Of a stretch of 27,442 nucleotides of DNA, positions 13,646 through 22,243 are shown piece after piece. The notes under the pieces are model-generated. The model searched no databases, was not told the DNA's origin, and saw nothing but the letters and a program-made list of their open reading frames with translations. How positions within the stretch are numbered: position 1 is the stretch's first letter; each line of letters starts with the position of its first letter. A program made the position numbers and the translations under genes. The stretch covers positions 1 through 27,442 of the forward strand of contig CALMOL010000463.1 of the NCBI GenBank assembly GCA_937871685.1. The letters are read 5' to 3'. This DNA comes from an uncultured Verrucomicrobiota bacterium. GTDB taxonomy: Bacteria > Verrucomicrobiota > Verrucomicrobiia > Chthoniobacterales > SZAS-18.

Positions 13646-16600
13646 TCACTTCTCCGCCTCGCGGAGCATTTGCTCAAAGACAGTCAAATTATGCTTCCCA
13701 CTTGCATCCAACCGGCCGGTGACATTCAGTTGCTGTCGTGCCTCAACGGCTTTTCGCAGGTCGGCGATGACTTTCGCCCGGTCGAGGACGAGCGATTCGG
13801 GTGGTGCGTCGCGCAGCATTTCCCAACGCCTGCCAGCCGCGATGGCGAACAGATTGCTCCACTGAGGACTGGCATCTGGGCGCCCCATCCACGAGCGGGT
13901 TATTTCCAGCCCGCGACCAGCAGCCTCGGCCGCCTCCTGCCAAGCACGGGTTTGCTGTTGGATTCCGCTAATTCGATCCCAACAGATAGCTAGATCACTC
14001 TGCCACTTGGCATTGGCAGAATCTTGCGCGGTCAGACGCTCGGTGACAGCCAACCCAGCCCGATAGGCTTTCAGCGCGCCGTTTAAGTCGCCTTGCGCTT
14101 GAAGCACATCGCCAACTCTGGGATGACTTAGCGAAAGATCGTGCTGCCACTGGGAATTAGCAGGCTCTTGCGCGGTAAGAATCTCGACGATAGCCAGTGC
14201 GTCGCGGCGGGCCTTCAGCGCGCCATCTAGGTCGCCTTGCGCATGAAGCACGTCACCAATGTCGCTGTATGTAGCGTAAAGGTCACGTCGCCTTCCTACG
14301 TCAGCCGTGTTCTGTGCAGCCAAGAGTTCGAGGATCGCTAGAGCATCGCGGTGGGCTTTCAGCGCGCCGGCTAAGTCACCCTGCGAATGAAGCGCGTTGC
14401 CGATTTTCGCATAGCTAACCGAGAGCGCGAGCTGCCAGGAAGCGTTCGCGGGATTACGAATGAATAGGCGTTCACGGATGGCTAGCGCTTCGTTGTGAGA
14501 TTTCAACGCGCCAACCAAATCACCCTGCTCATTGAACACGTTACCGACGTTATCATAGTTGACGGAAAGGTCGTGCTGCCAAAGCACATTCTCGGGATTC
14601 TGCGCGACCAGACGCGTGCAGATGGCCAGCGCGTCACGGCAGAGCTGGAGCGCGCCGGCCAAATCACCCTTAGCCAGCTTGGCGTTGCCTTGATTGCTGA
14701 AAAACGCCGAACGCCGGCGCAGCAGTTCGGGCGCATCGCTTCCGTGCGGGAAGCGACGGTAATATTCCTCGACCCTCTTGTTCACTCCATCCATTAGCGA
14801 GAGACGGCCTACAGGCGCGAGCCGGTCCCGCAGCTCGAAGGTCATGAAAGAGATGAGCTCCTCAGCTCCCCCTCGCGCGGCGACTGCTCGCGCGGCGTTC
14901 TGCACCGCGAGCACGGCCGCCACGCTCGCGGCGGCGGCCAGTGCGATGGCGCCGGCGAAGACGCCCTGGCGAACGCGGCGGCCTCGCCGTTTGAGGCGAT
15001 GGGACTCAGCCAGCAGCGACTGTTCCTCCGCGCGCAGATGAAACAGGCCGCTCTCGGCGACTTCCTCCGCGTCGCGCAGGCGGCGGTCGCGCAGCAGGAG
15101 GCCGCGGTCCTGGCTGGCTTGCGTCCACTCGGCGGCGGCGGACTCCAGCCGGCGACGCGACGCGAGCAAGCGGCGGTTGGCCGTAACCCAGAGCGCCAAC
15201 TCGGGCCAGTGGGTCAGCAGCGCCTCGTGGGCCAACGCCAGCGTGGCACCGGTGGCGGTGCCCTCGGTGACCAGTAGCTTCTCGCCCACGAACGCGGCGA
15301 CGAAGATGTCCGCGCCGGGCGCGGCGTTTTGCGCGGCCTCCAGCGCGGCGCGGCGGCGCAAGGCGGGGCCGACCTCGCTGAGCTGGTCGTCATCGTTGAC
15401 CTGCACCAGCTCGGCGAACACGCGGCGGCCGGCCTCGCGCTCGTGGGCGTGCAGCCGGGCGAAGGTGTCGCCGGCCGCGCGGGCGATGGCGCCCTCCAGG
15501 CCGCCCATCGCCTCGCAGGCGGCCCACGTCAGCACGCGGCCCTCGCGTTGTTCCCACAGGCGCTGGAGGCAGAACTGGAGCAGGGGCAGCGCCTCGGGGT
15601 TGCGCTGGGCTTGGTCGAGAATGGCCTCGCTCAGGTCCTGCGCGGTCTGCGGGTGGCGCTGGAAGCCCAGGCCGGCGGCCATCGCCGGGCAGCGCACCAT
15701 GCGTGCCAAGTCTTCCGGCCGCGGCGGCGCGAGGATGTGGCCGCTCCCGGCGCGCACGAGGGTCAGCAGGTCCGGGTGCCGGGCCACGCGCGGGAAGAAT
15801 TCGCTGCGCATCGTGGCCACGATCCAGGTGCCGCCGCCGGCCAGGGCAGCCAGCGCGGCGAAGAAGGCGTCGCGCCCCGCGTCGTCCGTTTCCAGGGTGG
15901 TGAAGACTTCCTCCAACTGGTCGATCTCAAGCAGCAGCCGCGCCGCCGCGGGTGCATGGCCCGCGCGTTGCGCCTCGGCGACGAGGGTTGCGGACACCAT
16001 GCGGGCGGCCTCGGCCGGCGCGGCGGCCAGTTGTTCTCCCAAGCGGCCGAGGGAGGCGCCCGCCGGCAGCGCGGCCCGGAGCGCGCGGGCGAGCTTTTCC
16101 ACGAGGGAGCCTTCGCCCTGGCCAGGCAGCAGCGCGGCGCGCCGCCACGTTTCCACGCCGGGCAGCCAGCCGGGGCGCGTCAGGCGCGGGGTGAGGCCGG
16201 CCTTCATCAGGGAGCTCTTGCCGCTGCCGCTGCCGCCATAGATGAGCAGGAAGGGACAACCCTTCTCGGCCTGCGCGCGCAATTGGCGCAATGCCTCGCC
16301 GATACTTTTCTCGCGGCCGAAGAAGAGCGGCGCATCCTCCGCCTCGAAGGAGGCCAAGCCTTTGAAGGGCGAACCCTGCAATGGCACCGGCTCGATCACT
16401 TCCTGTGTGGCCGTCAGCCGCGGCAGACGCGCGCGAACCGCCTCCTCCAACAGTTCCTCGACGCTGCGCTCGAAGTCCTTCAGCGCAGCGTAGGTGTGGA
16501 AGGCCCGGCGAATGGTGCCATCGGGGTGCAGCATGAAGCGCCGCCAGAAAGTGTCGAGCTTTCGGGACTGCTCGGCGGCGTCGGAAGGTGGGTCCGCGGG

Positions 16601-17005
16601 CGCCGGCGCCTCGCGGCGGAAGATGACCACGTCGGGGAAGGGCGTCTCCTCGCTCTTGCCCTCGGCCTTGGCGCGCCGCCTCGCCTCGTAGCCGGCCACC
16701 GCGTCCTCGATCTCCCACTCGGTGCCGCTTTGGAAGCGCGTGCCGTCGGCCTTCAGAAACTGTGGCGGCATCAGCGAGCCGAGGCGCCGCCACAGGACGC
16801 TCAGGACCACGTCGCACTCCGAGGGGCGCACGATCTCCTCGTTGAAGTGTCCGGTGGCGCGCACCAGCTCGCTTTCCCACAGCACCGAGTCCAGGCGCAC
16901 GAAGTTCCAGTAGCGTGCCTCGATGCGCTCGACGACGCGGCCGACGATCTCGCGCTCCTCGCGCACGTCGCCAGGGGAGGACACGAAGACCTTGAGCGTT
17001 TGCAT
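13646..17005 (-). CDS. DUF4062 - STAND NTPase - TM - TPR protein
   Basis: A 1119-residue multidomain protein from ATG 17003-17005 (an ATG nine codons upstream is also possible). Residues 1-90: DUF4062, starting LKVFVSSPGDVREEREIV, a Rossmann-like domain considered TIR-related. About 212-460: a novel-STAND NTPase; entry SPFKGLASFEAEDAPLFFGR, Walker A YGGSGSGKSS (257-266), Walker B-like RLLLEIDQLEEVF, sensor TMRSEF. About 460-620: winged-helix/arm region. About 681-705: a hydrophobic membrane-spanning segment preceded by RRGRR. About 774-1013: five 48-residue TPR-like repeats (each NxL..QGDL-GALK..-DALAI). STAND proteins sense a ligand through the C-terminal repeats, oligomerise with ATP and trigger the N-terminal effector; many serve in phage defence. 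A terminator separates it from the upstream cyclase gene, so it has its own promoter. Defence is inference. Confidence 0.88.
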   Translation of the reverse strand: MQTLKVFVSSPGDVREEREIVGRVVERIEARYWNFVRLDSVLWESELVRATGHFNEEIVRPSECDVVLSVLWRRLGSLMPPQFLKADGTRFQSGTEWEIEDAVAGYEARRRAKAEGKSEETPFPDVVIFRREAPAPADPPSDAAEQSRKLDTFWRRFMLHPDGTIRRAFHTYAALKDFERSVEELLEEAVRARLPRLTATQEVIEPVPLQGSPFKGLASFEAEDAPLFFGREKSIGEALRQLRAQAEKGCPFLLIYGGSGSGKSSLMKAGLTPRLTRPGWLPGVETWRRAALLPGQGEGSLVEKLARALRAALPAGASLGRLGEQLAAAPAEAARMVSATLVAEAQRAGHAPAAARLLLEIDQLEEVFTTLETDDAGRDAFFAALAALAGGGTWIVATMRSEFFPRVARHPDLLTLVRAGSGHILAPPRPEDLARMVRCPAMAAGLGFQRHPQTAQDLSEAILDQAQRNPEALPLLQFCLQRLWEQREGRVLTWAACEAMGGLEGAIARAAGDTFARLHAHEREAGRRVFAELVQVNDDDQLSEVGPALRRRAALEAAQNAAPGADIFVAAFVGEKLLVTEGTATGATLALAHEALLTHWPELALWVTANRRLLASRRRLESAAAEWTQASQDRGLLLRDRRLRDAEEVAESGLFHLRAEEQSLLAESHRLKRRGRRVRQGVFAGAIALAAAASVAAVLAVQNAARAVAARGGAEELISFMTFELRDRLAPVGRLSLMDGVNKRVEEYYRRFPHGSDAPELLRRRSAFFSNQGNAKLAKGDLAGALQLCRDALAICTRLVAQNPENVLWQHDLSVNYDNVGNVFNEQGDLVGALKSHNEALAIRERLFIRNPANASWQLALSVSYAKIGNALHSQGDLAGALKAHRDALAILELLAAQNTADVGRRRDLYATYSDIGDVLHAQGDLDGALKARRDALAIVEILTAQEPANSQWQHDLSLSHPRVGDVLQAQGDLNGALKAYRAGLAVTERLTAQDSANAKWQSDLAICWDRISGIQQQTRAWQEAAEAAGRGLEITRSWMGRPDASPQWSNLFAIAAGRRWEMLRDAPPESLVLDRAKVIADLRKAVEARQQLNVTGRLDASGKHNLTVFEQMLREAEK
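13967..14686 (-). repeat. Five imperfect 144-bp tandem repeats coding the TPR units
   Basis: Within the STAND gene, five consecutive 144-bp units encode 48-residue repeats aligned at QGDLxGALK and at the W/R-x-x-DL-x-x-Y-x-x-xG end. They are similar enough to point to fairly recent duplication, yet differ at scattered surface positions. Base composition is visibly less GC-rich than the NTPase part. Confidence 0.8.
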
Positions 17006-17106
17006 TGGATTAGGATGGGACTGGTCGATCACAAGCCGCTACGGGCGAACGAGGAGAAAACGGATGGCGCGAAATGTTTTGCGGGAAATCCGCGCGCATT
17101 GGAAAC

Positions 17107-17138
17107 AAAAAACCGGAGCCGCATCTCGCGGTTCCGGT
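17107..17138 (-). terminator. Rho-independent terminator of the cyclase gene
   Basis: On the minus strand: ACCGGA-A-CCGC, loop GAGAT, GCGG-C-TCCGGT, followed immediately by TTTTTTG. The stem has 10 pairs with one internal mismatch. It lies 28 nt after the cyclase stop and about 100 nt before the STAND start, so the two genes are separate transcription units with limited read-through. Confidence 0.85.
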
Positions 17139-17165
17139 CTTCGGGGAGCGGAATGTTTTGGCGCG

Positions 17166-19337
17166 TCACGTCTTCCGCACGCGGAAGAGGGGGTAGCGGC
17201 CGTAGTCCTTGGCCAGCTCGACTTGGCCGAGGTAGTCCATCGTGAAGCCCAGCTCGCGCGTGCGGCGGCGGACGCGGCGCTTTTCCTCCTCGAGGGCGAT
17301 CTGCGCGGCGAAAGCCTCGCTGGCCCACACCTCGCCGGACTTCACCTTCGGCTCGATGCGCGCGGCGTGGGAAACGTGCGAGCCGGTGATGGTGACTTGG
17401 CGCCGGATGGGGTCAACGCACAGCAGCACCGGGCCGGTGTGCAGGGCGATGCGCAGGTTCAGGTCCGCGGGCAGGCCGAGCTTCTTCCAATCGGTGGCGG
17501 TCACCGCGGCGGCCAGGCGTAGGGCGAAGCGGCCGGCTTCCTCGGGGGCGTCGAAGACGAGATACACGGCGTCGCCCCAGGTGTTCGTGATGACAGGCTG
17601 CTCGGGACCGCGGGCGATGATCCGCGAGATCAGGCCGAGGAAATGCGGCGTGAAGAGCGGCAACTGCGACTCCGGCATCCGGGAGTAGCCGACCACATCG
17701 GCGAACAGCATCGTCTTGATGGTCTGGCGGCCGGCGGTGAGGGAAAGCGATTCGCCGGCGGTCGCCTTTTTTGCGCGGGCCGATGTCTTTTTGCGGCGCG
17801 CGGCGCCGGGGGCGGCGGGATCGAGCCGGATCCATTTCACGCTTGGCGCGGTTGCCGTGGCGGCTCCGGGCGGAATCGCCGGCGCATCCCTGGCCCGAGG
17901 TTCCGACCGGCTGGCGCTCCCTCGGGGGGAAGGGGCGGGCAGATCGGTCACCTTTCTTCCCAGTTCTTCCCAGCCGCGCACGAAGGAGCCGGTGCCGCCG
18001 GGCCGGCCCTCCTCGCCGTCCCACAAGACCAGGGGATGCACGGCCAGCCCGAGGGTGCGCGCGCGCAGGAGCGAGAGGCCGTTGATGCAGCGCGTGAGGT
18101 GCTCGAAGCCCAGCTCGTAGCCGGACACATCGGGCCGGGGCTCGGTCTGCTGGGAAAGGAAGGAGACCGAGGTGACCCCGTGCAGGAGTTCCACGAACTT
18201 GTCCTTCCAGTAGCCGTCCTTGAGGTAGTCCACGCTGGAGGCGATGAAGTCTTCCTCGCGCCTGGGCAGGATGACTTGGACCTCGGGCCGCGGTTCGAGG
18301 CCGAGCATTTCCTCGATGAAGATGAGATCGCCCCCGCACGCGGCCGAGCAGATGCCGAAGCCGGGGCGCAGCGCGCGAAGGCCGGCGACGACGCGGGCGC
18401 GCACCTCGCCTTCCCGCGCCGGTGGAAAGCGCGGCGGGCGCGCGTGGCGGCGGTCGATCATGTGGCCGGCGAAGACCACCATCGGCGGAAAGTCGAAGGC
18501 GGCCTCCACGGGTGCCGGGTCGAGGCCGAGCACGCGGAGGTGCTCGCGCGCCTGGCGGCGGGCGGTGTGGAGGCTGCGCCACTCGCGCTTGCGCTCGGCC
18601 CGGCGGCGCTGTTCGCGGTAGCCGGCGACGGCGGCTTCCAGCTCGCCCCGGATGAGGCGGGCCTCGGCGAGCGTAGGAACGTCCCACTCGCCCAGTTCCT
18701 CCACCGGCTTCGGACCGATCAGCCCGATCACCTCGTCGGCGAGGGCATGGGCGGTGGGAGTGTCGCCGGCCCAGAGGGCGGTGGCGGCAGCGTTGATGAG
18801 CGGGAAGGTGTCGGGCGGGCCGGCGGGATCGAGGCGGGCGGCGGCAAGGTAATGCTGGTGCGCTTCCTGCAGTTCCGCGCGCCGCGTGTCGCCGGCCAGC
18901 GGCGCGCGCAGGGCGGCATCTTTGTGAACGCGGGCGCGGCCGGCGACGAAATCCCCGTTGCCTGGCTCGGCCGCGGCAAGCGCGCGCAGGATTTCTCCGG
19001 CCTCGTCCAGGCAACCCTGCTCGGCCAGGCAAAGCGCTCGCCAATAATCGAGCCAGCGGACCGCGGGGGCGACAAGGGCGGGCTCATTGGCAAACAACTC
19101 GCTCAGGACCCTTGCGCCCGCGCGGGCAATGTCGTGCGCGAGGAAGATCTCCCCGAAGTTGAAAGCGAGCTTAGCCAGCGGGCGAAAAGGCTCGCGATTC
19201 AGCTCCCGCCCGCCGTCCGCGGACCTGCCCACCTCGATGCCAGCCGGCCGGGGATTGCCGACGAAGCTCGTCTCCCAGATCTTGAACAGCTCGCGTGGCG
19301 TCTTGGGAGCGGATGACTCAAGGACAGGGGCAGGCAT
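17166..19337 (-). CDS. TPR/TRAFs-binding-like, SLOG-like and class III nucleotide cyclase protein
   Basis: A soluble 723-residue three-part protein. Residues about 15-275: helical repeats; 'PDTFPLINAAATALWAGD' and 'GRARVHKDAAL' resemble the TRAFs-binding (DUF4071) region known from bacterial signalling proteins and ASK1 kinases. About 286-440: a Rossmann-like domain starting MVVFAGHMIDRR, with SAACGGDLIFIEEML and VQVILPRREEDF, like SLOG/LOG-type nucleotide-sensing domains. About 462-535: a disordered Pro/Ala/Arg linker. About 540-720: a class III adenylate/guanylate cyclase; LFADVVGYSRM (Me-binding Asp546), NTWGDAVYLVF (Asp589), LRIALHTGPV, and GSHVSHAARIEPKVKSGEVW, where the usual Asn of VNxAAR is Ser. 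Activity and nucleotide product therefore need testing. Neighbours (RyR protein upstream, STAND downstream) favour a conflict-signalling role. No Shine-Dalgarno. Confidence 0.82.
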   Translation of the reverse strand: MPAPVLESSAPKTPRELFKIWETSFVGNPRPAGIEVGRSADGGRELNREPFRPLAKLAFNFGEIFLAHDIARAGARVLSELFANEPALVAPAVRWLDYWRALCLAEQGCLDEAGEILRALAAAEPGNGDFVAGRARVHKDAALRAPLAGDTRRAELQEAHQHYLAAARLDPAGPPDTFPLINAAATALWAGDTPTAHALADEVIGLIGPKPVEELGEWDVPTLAEARLIRGELEAAVAGYREQRRRAERKREWRSLHTARRQAREHLRVLGLDPAPVEAAFDFPPMVVFAGHMIDRRHARPPRFPPAREGEVRARVVAGLRALRPGFGICSAACGGDLIFIEEMLGLEPRPEVQVILPRREEDFIASSVDYLKDGYWKDKFVELLHGVTSVSFLSQQTEPRPDVSGYELGFEHLTRCINGLSLLRARTLGLAVHPLVLWDGEEGRPGGTGSFVRGWEELGRKVTDLPAPSPRGSASRSEPRARDAPAIPPGAATATAPSVKWIRLDPAAPGAARRKKTSARAKKATAGESLSLTAGRQTIKTMLFADVVGYSRMPESQLPLFTPHFLGLISRIIARGPEQPVITNTWGDAVYLVFDAPEEAGRFALRLAAAVTATDWKKLGLPADLNLRIALHTGPVLLCVDPIRRQVTITGSHVSHAARIEPKVKSGEVWASEAFAAQIALEEEKRRVRRRTRELGFTMDYLGQVELAKDYGRYPLFRVRKT

Positions 19338-19591
19338 CGGCGAAAAGGTGGCGAGGGACGAGGACGATTGTTTCCAAAGGCCGCACGGTCCGATTCATCA
19401 TCTTATGGATGCTTTGCCGGTTTCTGGAAGGGCGGATCTTTCTGTGAGCCGGTGTCTCGGAACCACGAACCGATGGAAGGAACAACCTTGGGCAACGGCG
19501 AATCTTCCGTTCTGCCTTCGGGGGCAGACGGCACCGCCACGGGAAAGCAGCGTGGCGCGGCGCTTGCCGCCAGGTTTCTAATCCGCGCGAT
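19338..19591. other. Intergenic region upstream of the cyclase gene
   Basis: No gene is supported. The short frames here lack any recognisable motif. It should contain the cyclase promoter on the minus strand; I found only weak candidates. CCGCGCG (19583-19589) / CGCGCGG (19595-19601) is a perfect 7-bp hairpin with a 5-nt loop covering the RyR stop codon, possibly terminating the RyR transcript, without a T-tract. Confidence 0.4.
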
Positions 19592-19915
19592 TCACGCGCG
19601 GTCTCCACCCGGCTTGGTTCGCCCGGACGTCCGGGGCGAATGGATTTCATAACCGAGGGCGAGGATCGCCTTGAGCGTGCCGAGGGCGGTCTCGCGATCG
19701 TAGGCCTTTTCGCTCTCGGGCAGGTCGGCGTAAGCGACCAGGCACGGGTGCTCCCTGCGGGCGTCGTCGCGCCGCGGACCAGGCGTCCAGCCTTCGCGCA
19801 GGCGGCCTTGCGCCCAGCGATCGTGGACGTTTTCGGCGAGTTGCTCTGTCAAGGCGGCCAGCTCCGCGGGATGCGGCACGTCATCGACGGGAATGGGGCG
19901 GGGGGTGTAGGGCAT
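19592..19915 (-). CDS. RyR-domain protein
   Basis: A 107-residue protein consisting almost entirely of one RyR (ryanodine receptor repeat) domain: YTPRPIPVDDVPHPAEL, then LTEQLAENVHDRWAQGRL, EGWTPGPRRDDARREHPCLV, AYADLPESEKAYDRETALGT and LKAILALGYEI. These match the family pattern 'NvHd-WA--r---GW-yG---dd--k-HP-LvpY--L-e-ek-yDr--a---lk-il-lGY' throughout. In animals the domain lies in calcium-release channels; bacterial solo versions occur beside nucleotide-signalling and STAND genes and are thought to bind a ligand or nucleotide derivative. It lies 254 nt upstream of the cyclase gene on the same strand. ATG 19913-19915 is the natural start; no Shine-Dalgarno. Confidence 0.9.
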   Translation of the reverse strand: MPYTPRPIPVDDVPHPAELAALTEQLAENVHDRWAQGRLREGWTPGPRRDDARREHPCLVAYADLPESEKAYDRETALGTLKAILALGYEIHSPRTSGRTKPGGDRA

Positions 19916-20013
19916 GGGAAAAGTCGGCCTGCCATTTGGGCAGGACGACGGGCGGGGAAAATCTTTCGCCGCGACGACGAGCCGCGGCGCCGCGGCGGGA
20001 GGTAGCAGGGAGC

Positions 20014-20511
20014 TTACCGGGGCCGGCTGAGCGTGACCGGGAATCGACGCCCGTCGGTATTCTGCATTTGGCCCTCCCAGACGATGCGGGAATCCGTGAG
20101 GCGCTTGAAGAGGTAAATACGAGCGGTTAGCTCGCCGCGGGTAAACTCCTCGAGAAACAACTCGCCGGCCCGCGTGTTGAGGCCGCGCAGCGCATATCCT
20201 TTGCCCGAATCGCGCGTGGGGTAGAGATAGACACCGGACACGGAATCATCGCCGTGCCAGCGCAGGGTGAAGCTTGCCGGCAGGCGGCCCACATTGCCTT
20301 CATAGACGGCCGAGGTCGTCGCCGGGGGCAAGGAGGCCGGGGCGCCGGGCATCCGGCGCGAGCCATTCAAGAAGGCATCGACCAGGGCTCGAGCGGTCTG
20401 CCGGCCAAGCTCCTCGCTGAATCCCCTCGAAAACGCCTCGTCATCGGCGCGGAGGGAAGGCGCCGCGACCGTTGCGAGGGCGGCGAGCAGGGAAAAAAGG
20501 CGGTGGCTCAT
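20014..20511 (-). CDS. Secreted protein of unknown function
   Basis: A 165-residue protein with a clear signal peptide: MSHRLFSLLAALATVAAPSL with cleavage likely after AAPSLRA. The mature part begins DDEAFSRGFSEELGRQTARA and a Pro/Ala linker, then a probable beta-rich region (about 65-165) with YEGNVGRLPASFTLRWHGDD, SVSGVYLYP and LTARIYLFKR, ending in RFPVTLSRPR. No family is recognised; the strand pattern resembles small periplasmic proteins with a lipocalin- or META-like barrel half, which is only an impression. It stands alone between the RyR gene and a small membrane protein gene. Confidence 0.7.
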   Translation of the reverse strand: MSHRLFSLLAALATVAAPSLRADDEAFSRGFSEELGRQTARALVDAFLNGSRRMPGAPASLPPATTSAVYEGNVGRLPASFTLRWHGDDSVSGVYLYPTRDSGKGYALRGLNTRAGELFLEEFTRGELTARIYLFKRLTDSRIVWEGQMQNTDGRRFPVTLSRPR

Positions 20512-20553
20512 CTTGGCAGGAAGAAGAAAGCTCGGTCGAAAGGTGCACCCGGC

Positions 20554-20799
20554 TCAGCGCCACAATCCGAGAAAATGCGTGCAGCAGAGGGCGGAGGCGA
20601 GGATGATGAGCAGGCCGAGGCCCTTGTGGGCGAGGGCAAGGGCGTAGCCGAAAATGAAGCCGAAGATCGGGCCGAAAAAGAAGGCGCCGTCTTTGAACTT
20701 CGGGTGGAGGAGCGGAATGAGGGCAAGGGCGCAGCAAAGGCCGCTGGCCTTCGCGAGGCCGCGATGCAGGCCGAGGTCGATGTTGACGTTGTGATTCAT
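20554..20799 (-). CDS. Small membrane protein of unknown function
   Basis: An 81-residue protein starting MNHNVNIDLGLHRGLAKASG at ATG 20797-20799. Two or three hydrophobic segments are visible: around residues 18-31 (SGLCCALALIPLLH), 38-55 (AFFFGPIFGFIFGYALAL) and 60-75 (LGLLIILASALCCTHF). It ends in GLWR. No motif is recognised. It lies 42 nt before the secreted-protein gene and may be cotranscribed with it. The longer frame upstream of this ATG lacks support. Confidence 0.55.
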   Translation of the reverse strand: MNHNVNIDLGLHRGLAKASGLCCALALIPLLHPKFKDGAFFFGPIFGFIFGYALALAHKGLGLLIILASALCCTHFLGLWR

Positions 20800-20994
20800 G
20801 GCGACGAGCGGGAGGAGGAAGGGTGGTGACTGAGCCGTTTCCCTGCGCGCTGCCCGCGGCAGCGGGCGAGGCATGGCAAACGGGTGTGCAAGGAGAACGC
20901 CGGTGCGAAAAAGGATTTCAAAATCCTTCCCGCGGATGCCACTTACCCACGGGGCACCGCCAAGCGTGCCTGCCGCCAGCCCTCTGCCGTCCGC
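20800..20994. other. Intergenic region after the polysaccharide cluster
   Basis: No gene or clear terminator is seen. 'cgcgctgcccgcggcagcgggcg' (about 20848-20870) can fold into a GC-rich hairpin (GCCCGC/GCGGGC) and may end the upstream glycosyltransferase transcript. Confidence 0.35.
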
Positions 20995-22242
20995 TCACCG
21001 CGGACAGTTGCCTGCCACTGCCTCCAGCTCCTGGGTGAAGGCGGACAGCACGCGATCGAAGCGGAACTGTTCTCCCCAGGCGGCGCCACGGGCGCCGAGG
21101 GCGTCCAGGTCAGCGCGAGGCAGCGCGGAAAGGGACGCGAGCGCGGCAGCGAAGGTGGGGATGTTGTCGGCCGGTGTGACCGCGCCGAAGCCGCCCGCGT
21201 GGGTCGCCACGGCCAGCTCGGAATCCGCGTCGGCCACGGCCAGCACGGGGCGGGCGGCGGCCAGGGCGGCGAGCAGCTTGCTCGGAAAAAAGAACTGACC
21301 GGTGCCGGGCTGCTGCGTGATGAGGCACACGTCGGCGTCGGCCAGCAGCTCGGCGTAGCCGGGGTCGTCCTGGAGCGGGAAGAGCGACACGTTTGGCGGT
21401 TGCTCGCGCATGAGGCGGGCGGCCAATTCCTCGCGCTGTGCGCCGCCGCCGCACAGCACCAGGCGCACGCGGGGCGCCGCCGCGTGGAGCGCGGGCGCGG
21501 CGTCGAGCAGCAGGCCAAGGCCCTGCTTCACGCCGAGGTTGCCGGAATACACGGCGAGGAACTCGTCGTCCCGCAGGCCGGCGCGCGCGCGAAAGCGGCC
21601 GCGCGGCGGGAGGGGCGCGGAAGTGAAGGGCGTGCCGTTGGGAAACACCACGACCTTTCCCGCTGGCACGCCCTTCGACAAAAGCGCGCGGCGCATTCCC
21701 TCGGCGATCACGGAAACGCGCGCGGCCTTGCGGTAGGCCAGCGCCTCCAGCGCGTAGAGCATCCGCGTGAAGCAGCTCGGCCGCAGCATTCCCAAGCCCA
21801 CGGCAGCATCCGGCTGCAGGTCCTGGATGTGGAAGACCCACGGCGCGCGCAGGAGCTTCCCGGCGACCCACGCGGCGGCACCGAGCAGCAGCGGCGGCGA
21901 GACGACCACCATCGCGTCCAGCCGCCAGCGCAGGCCGAGCGCAAGGAGGCGCAGGAAGCTCGTCGTCACGAAAGTCCCTTCGTGGAAGATGCGCCGGAAG
22001 GCCGAAACGCGCGCCGGCACGTAGTGCCAGCAACGATGCACCGGCACGCCGCGGATCGCGTCGGTGCGGAAGAGGCGACCGCGGTCCGCCGGCTCCTTTT
22101 TCCACGCCGGATAATACGCGAAGGTGGTGAGCATCCGCGCGTCGTGACCGGCCGCGCGCAGGTGCTCGCAGAGCGCCACGTTGTAGGGCGCGATGCCGGT
22201 GCGCTCAGGAGCGTAATTGATGCCCCAGACGAGGATGCGCAT
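20995..22242 (-). CDS. Glycosyltransferase family 4, WcaI-like
   Basis: A 415-residue GT-B enzyme. The N-terminus MRILVWGINYAPERTGIAPY with 'TTFAYYPAWKKEP' and 'VHRCWHYVPA' is characteristic of WcaI-type colanic-acid glycosyltransferases. The C-terminal half has AVYSGNLGVKQGLGLLLDA, LVLCGGGAQREEL, LFPLQDDPGYAELLADADVC and FFPSKLLAALAAARPVLAVA, the donor-binding region. It transfers a sugar from a nucleotide donor to a lipid-linked acceptor at the inner membrane. Met at 22240-22242 is the family start; the 37 upstream in-frame codons are repeat-derived (DSRSTSHDS). Last gene of the polysaccharide cluster, 100 nt after the GT2 gene across a repeat. Confidence 0.9.
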   Translation of the reverse strand: MRILVWGINYAPERTGIAPYNVALCEHLRAAGHDARMLTTFAYYPAWKKEPADRGRLFRTDAIRGVPVHRCWHYVPARVSAFRRIFHEGTFVTTSFLRLLALGLRWRLDAMVVVSPPLLLGAAAWVAGKLLRAPWVFHIQDLQPDAAVGLGMLRPSCFTRMLYALEALAYRKAARVSVIAEGMRRALLSKGVPAGKVVVFPNGTPFTSAPLPPRGRFRARAGLRDDEFLAVYSGNLGVKQGLGLLLDAAPALHAAAPRVRLVLCGGGAQREELAARLMREQPPNVSLFPLQDDPGYAELLADADVCLITQQPGTGQFFFPSKLLAALAAARPVLAVADADSELAVATHAGGFGAVTPADNIPTFAAALASLSALPRADLDALGARGAAWGEQFRFDRVLSAFTQELEAVAGNCPR

Positions 22243-22243
22243 G

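Noticed and set aside
15329..17245. Long plus-strand open frame (638 codons) opposite the STAND gene
   Set aside because: It is antisense to a gene with clear DUF4062, Walker A/B and TPR motifs; its own translation is Arg/Gly/Ala-rich without motifs, as GC-rich shadow frames usually are.
17643..19316. Plus-strand 557-codon frame opposite the cyclase gene
   Set aside because: Antisense shadow; the minus strand carries the cyclase and SLOG-like motifs.
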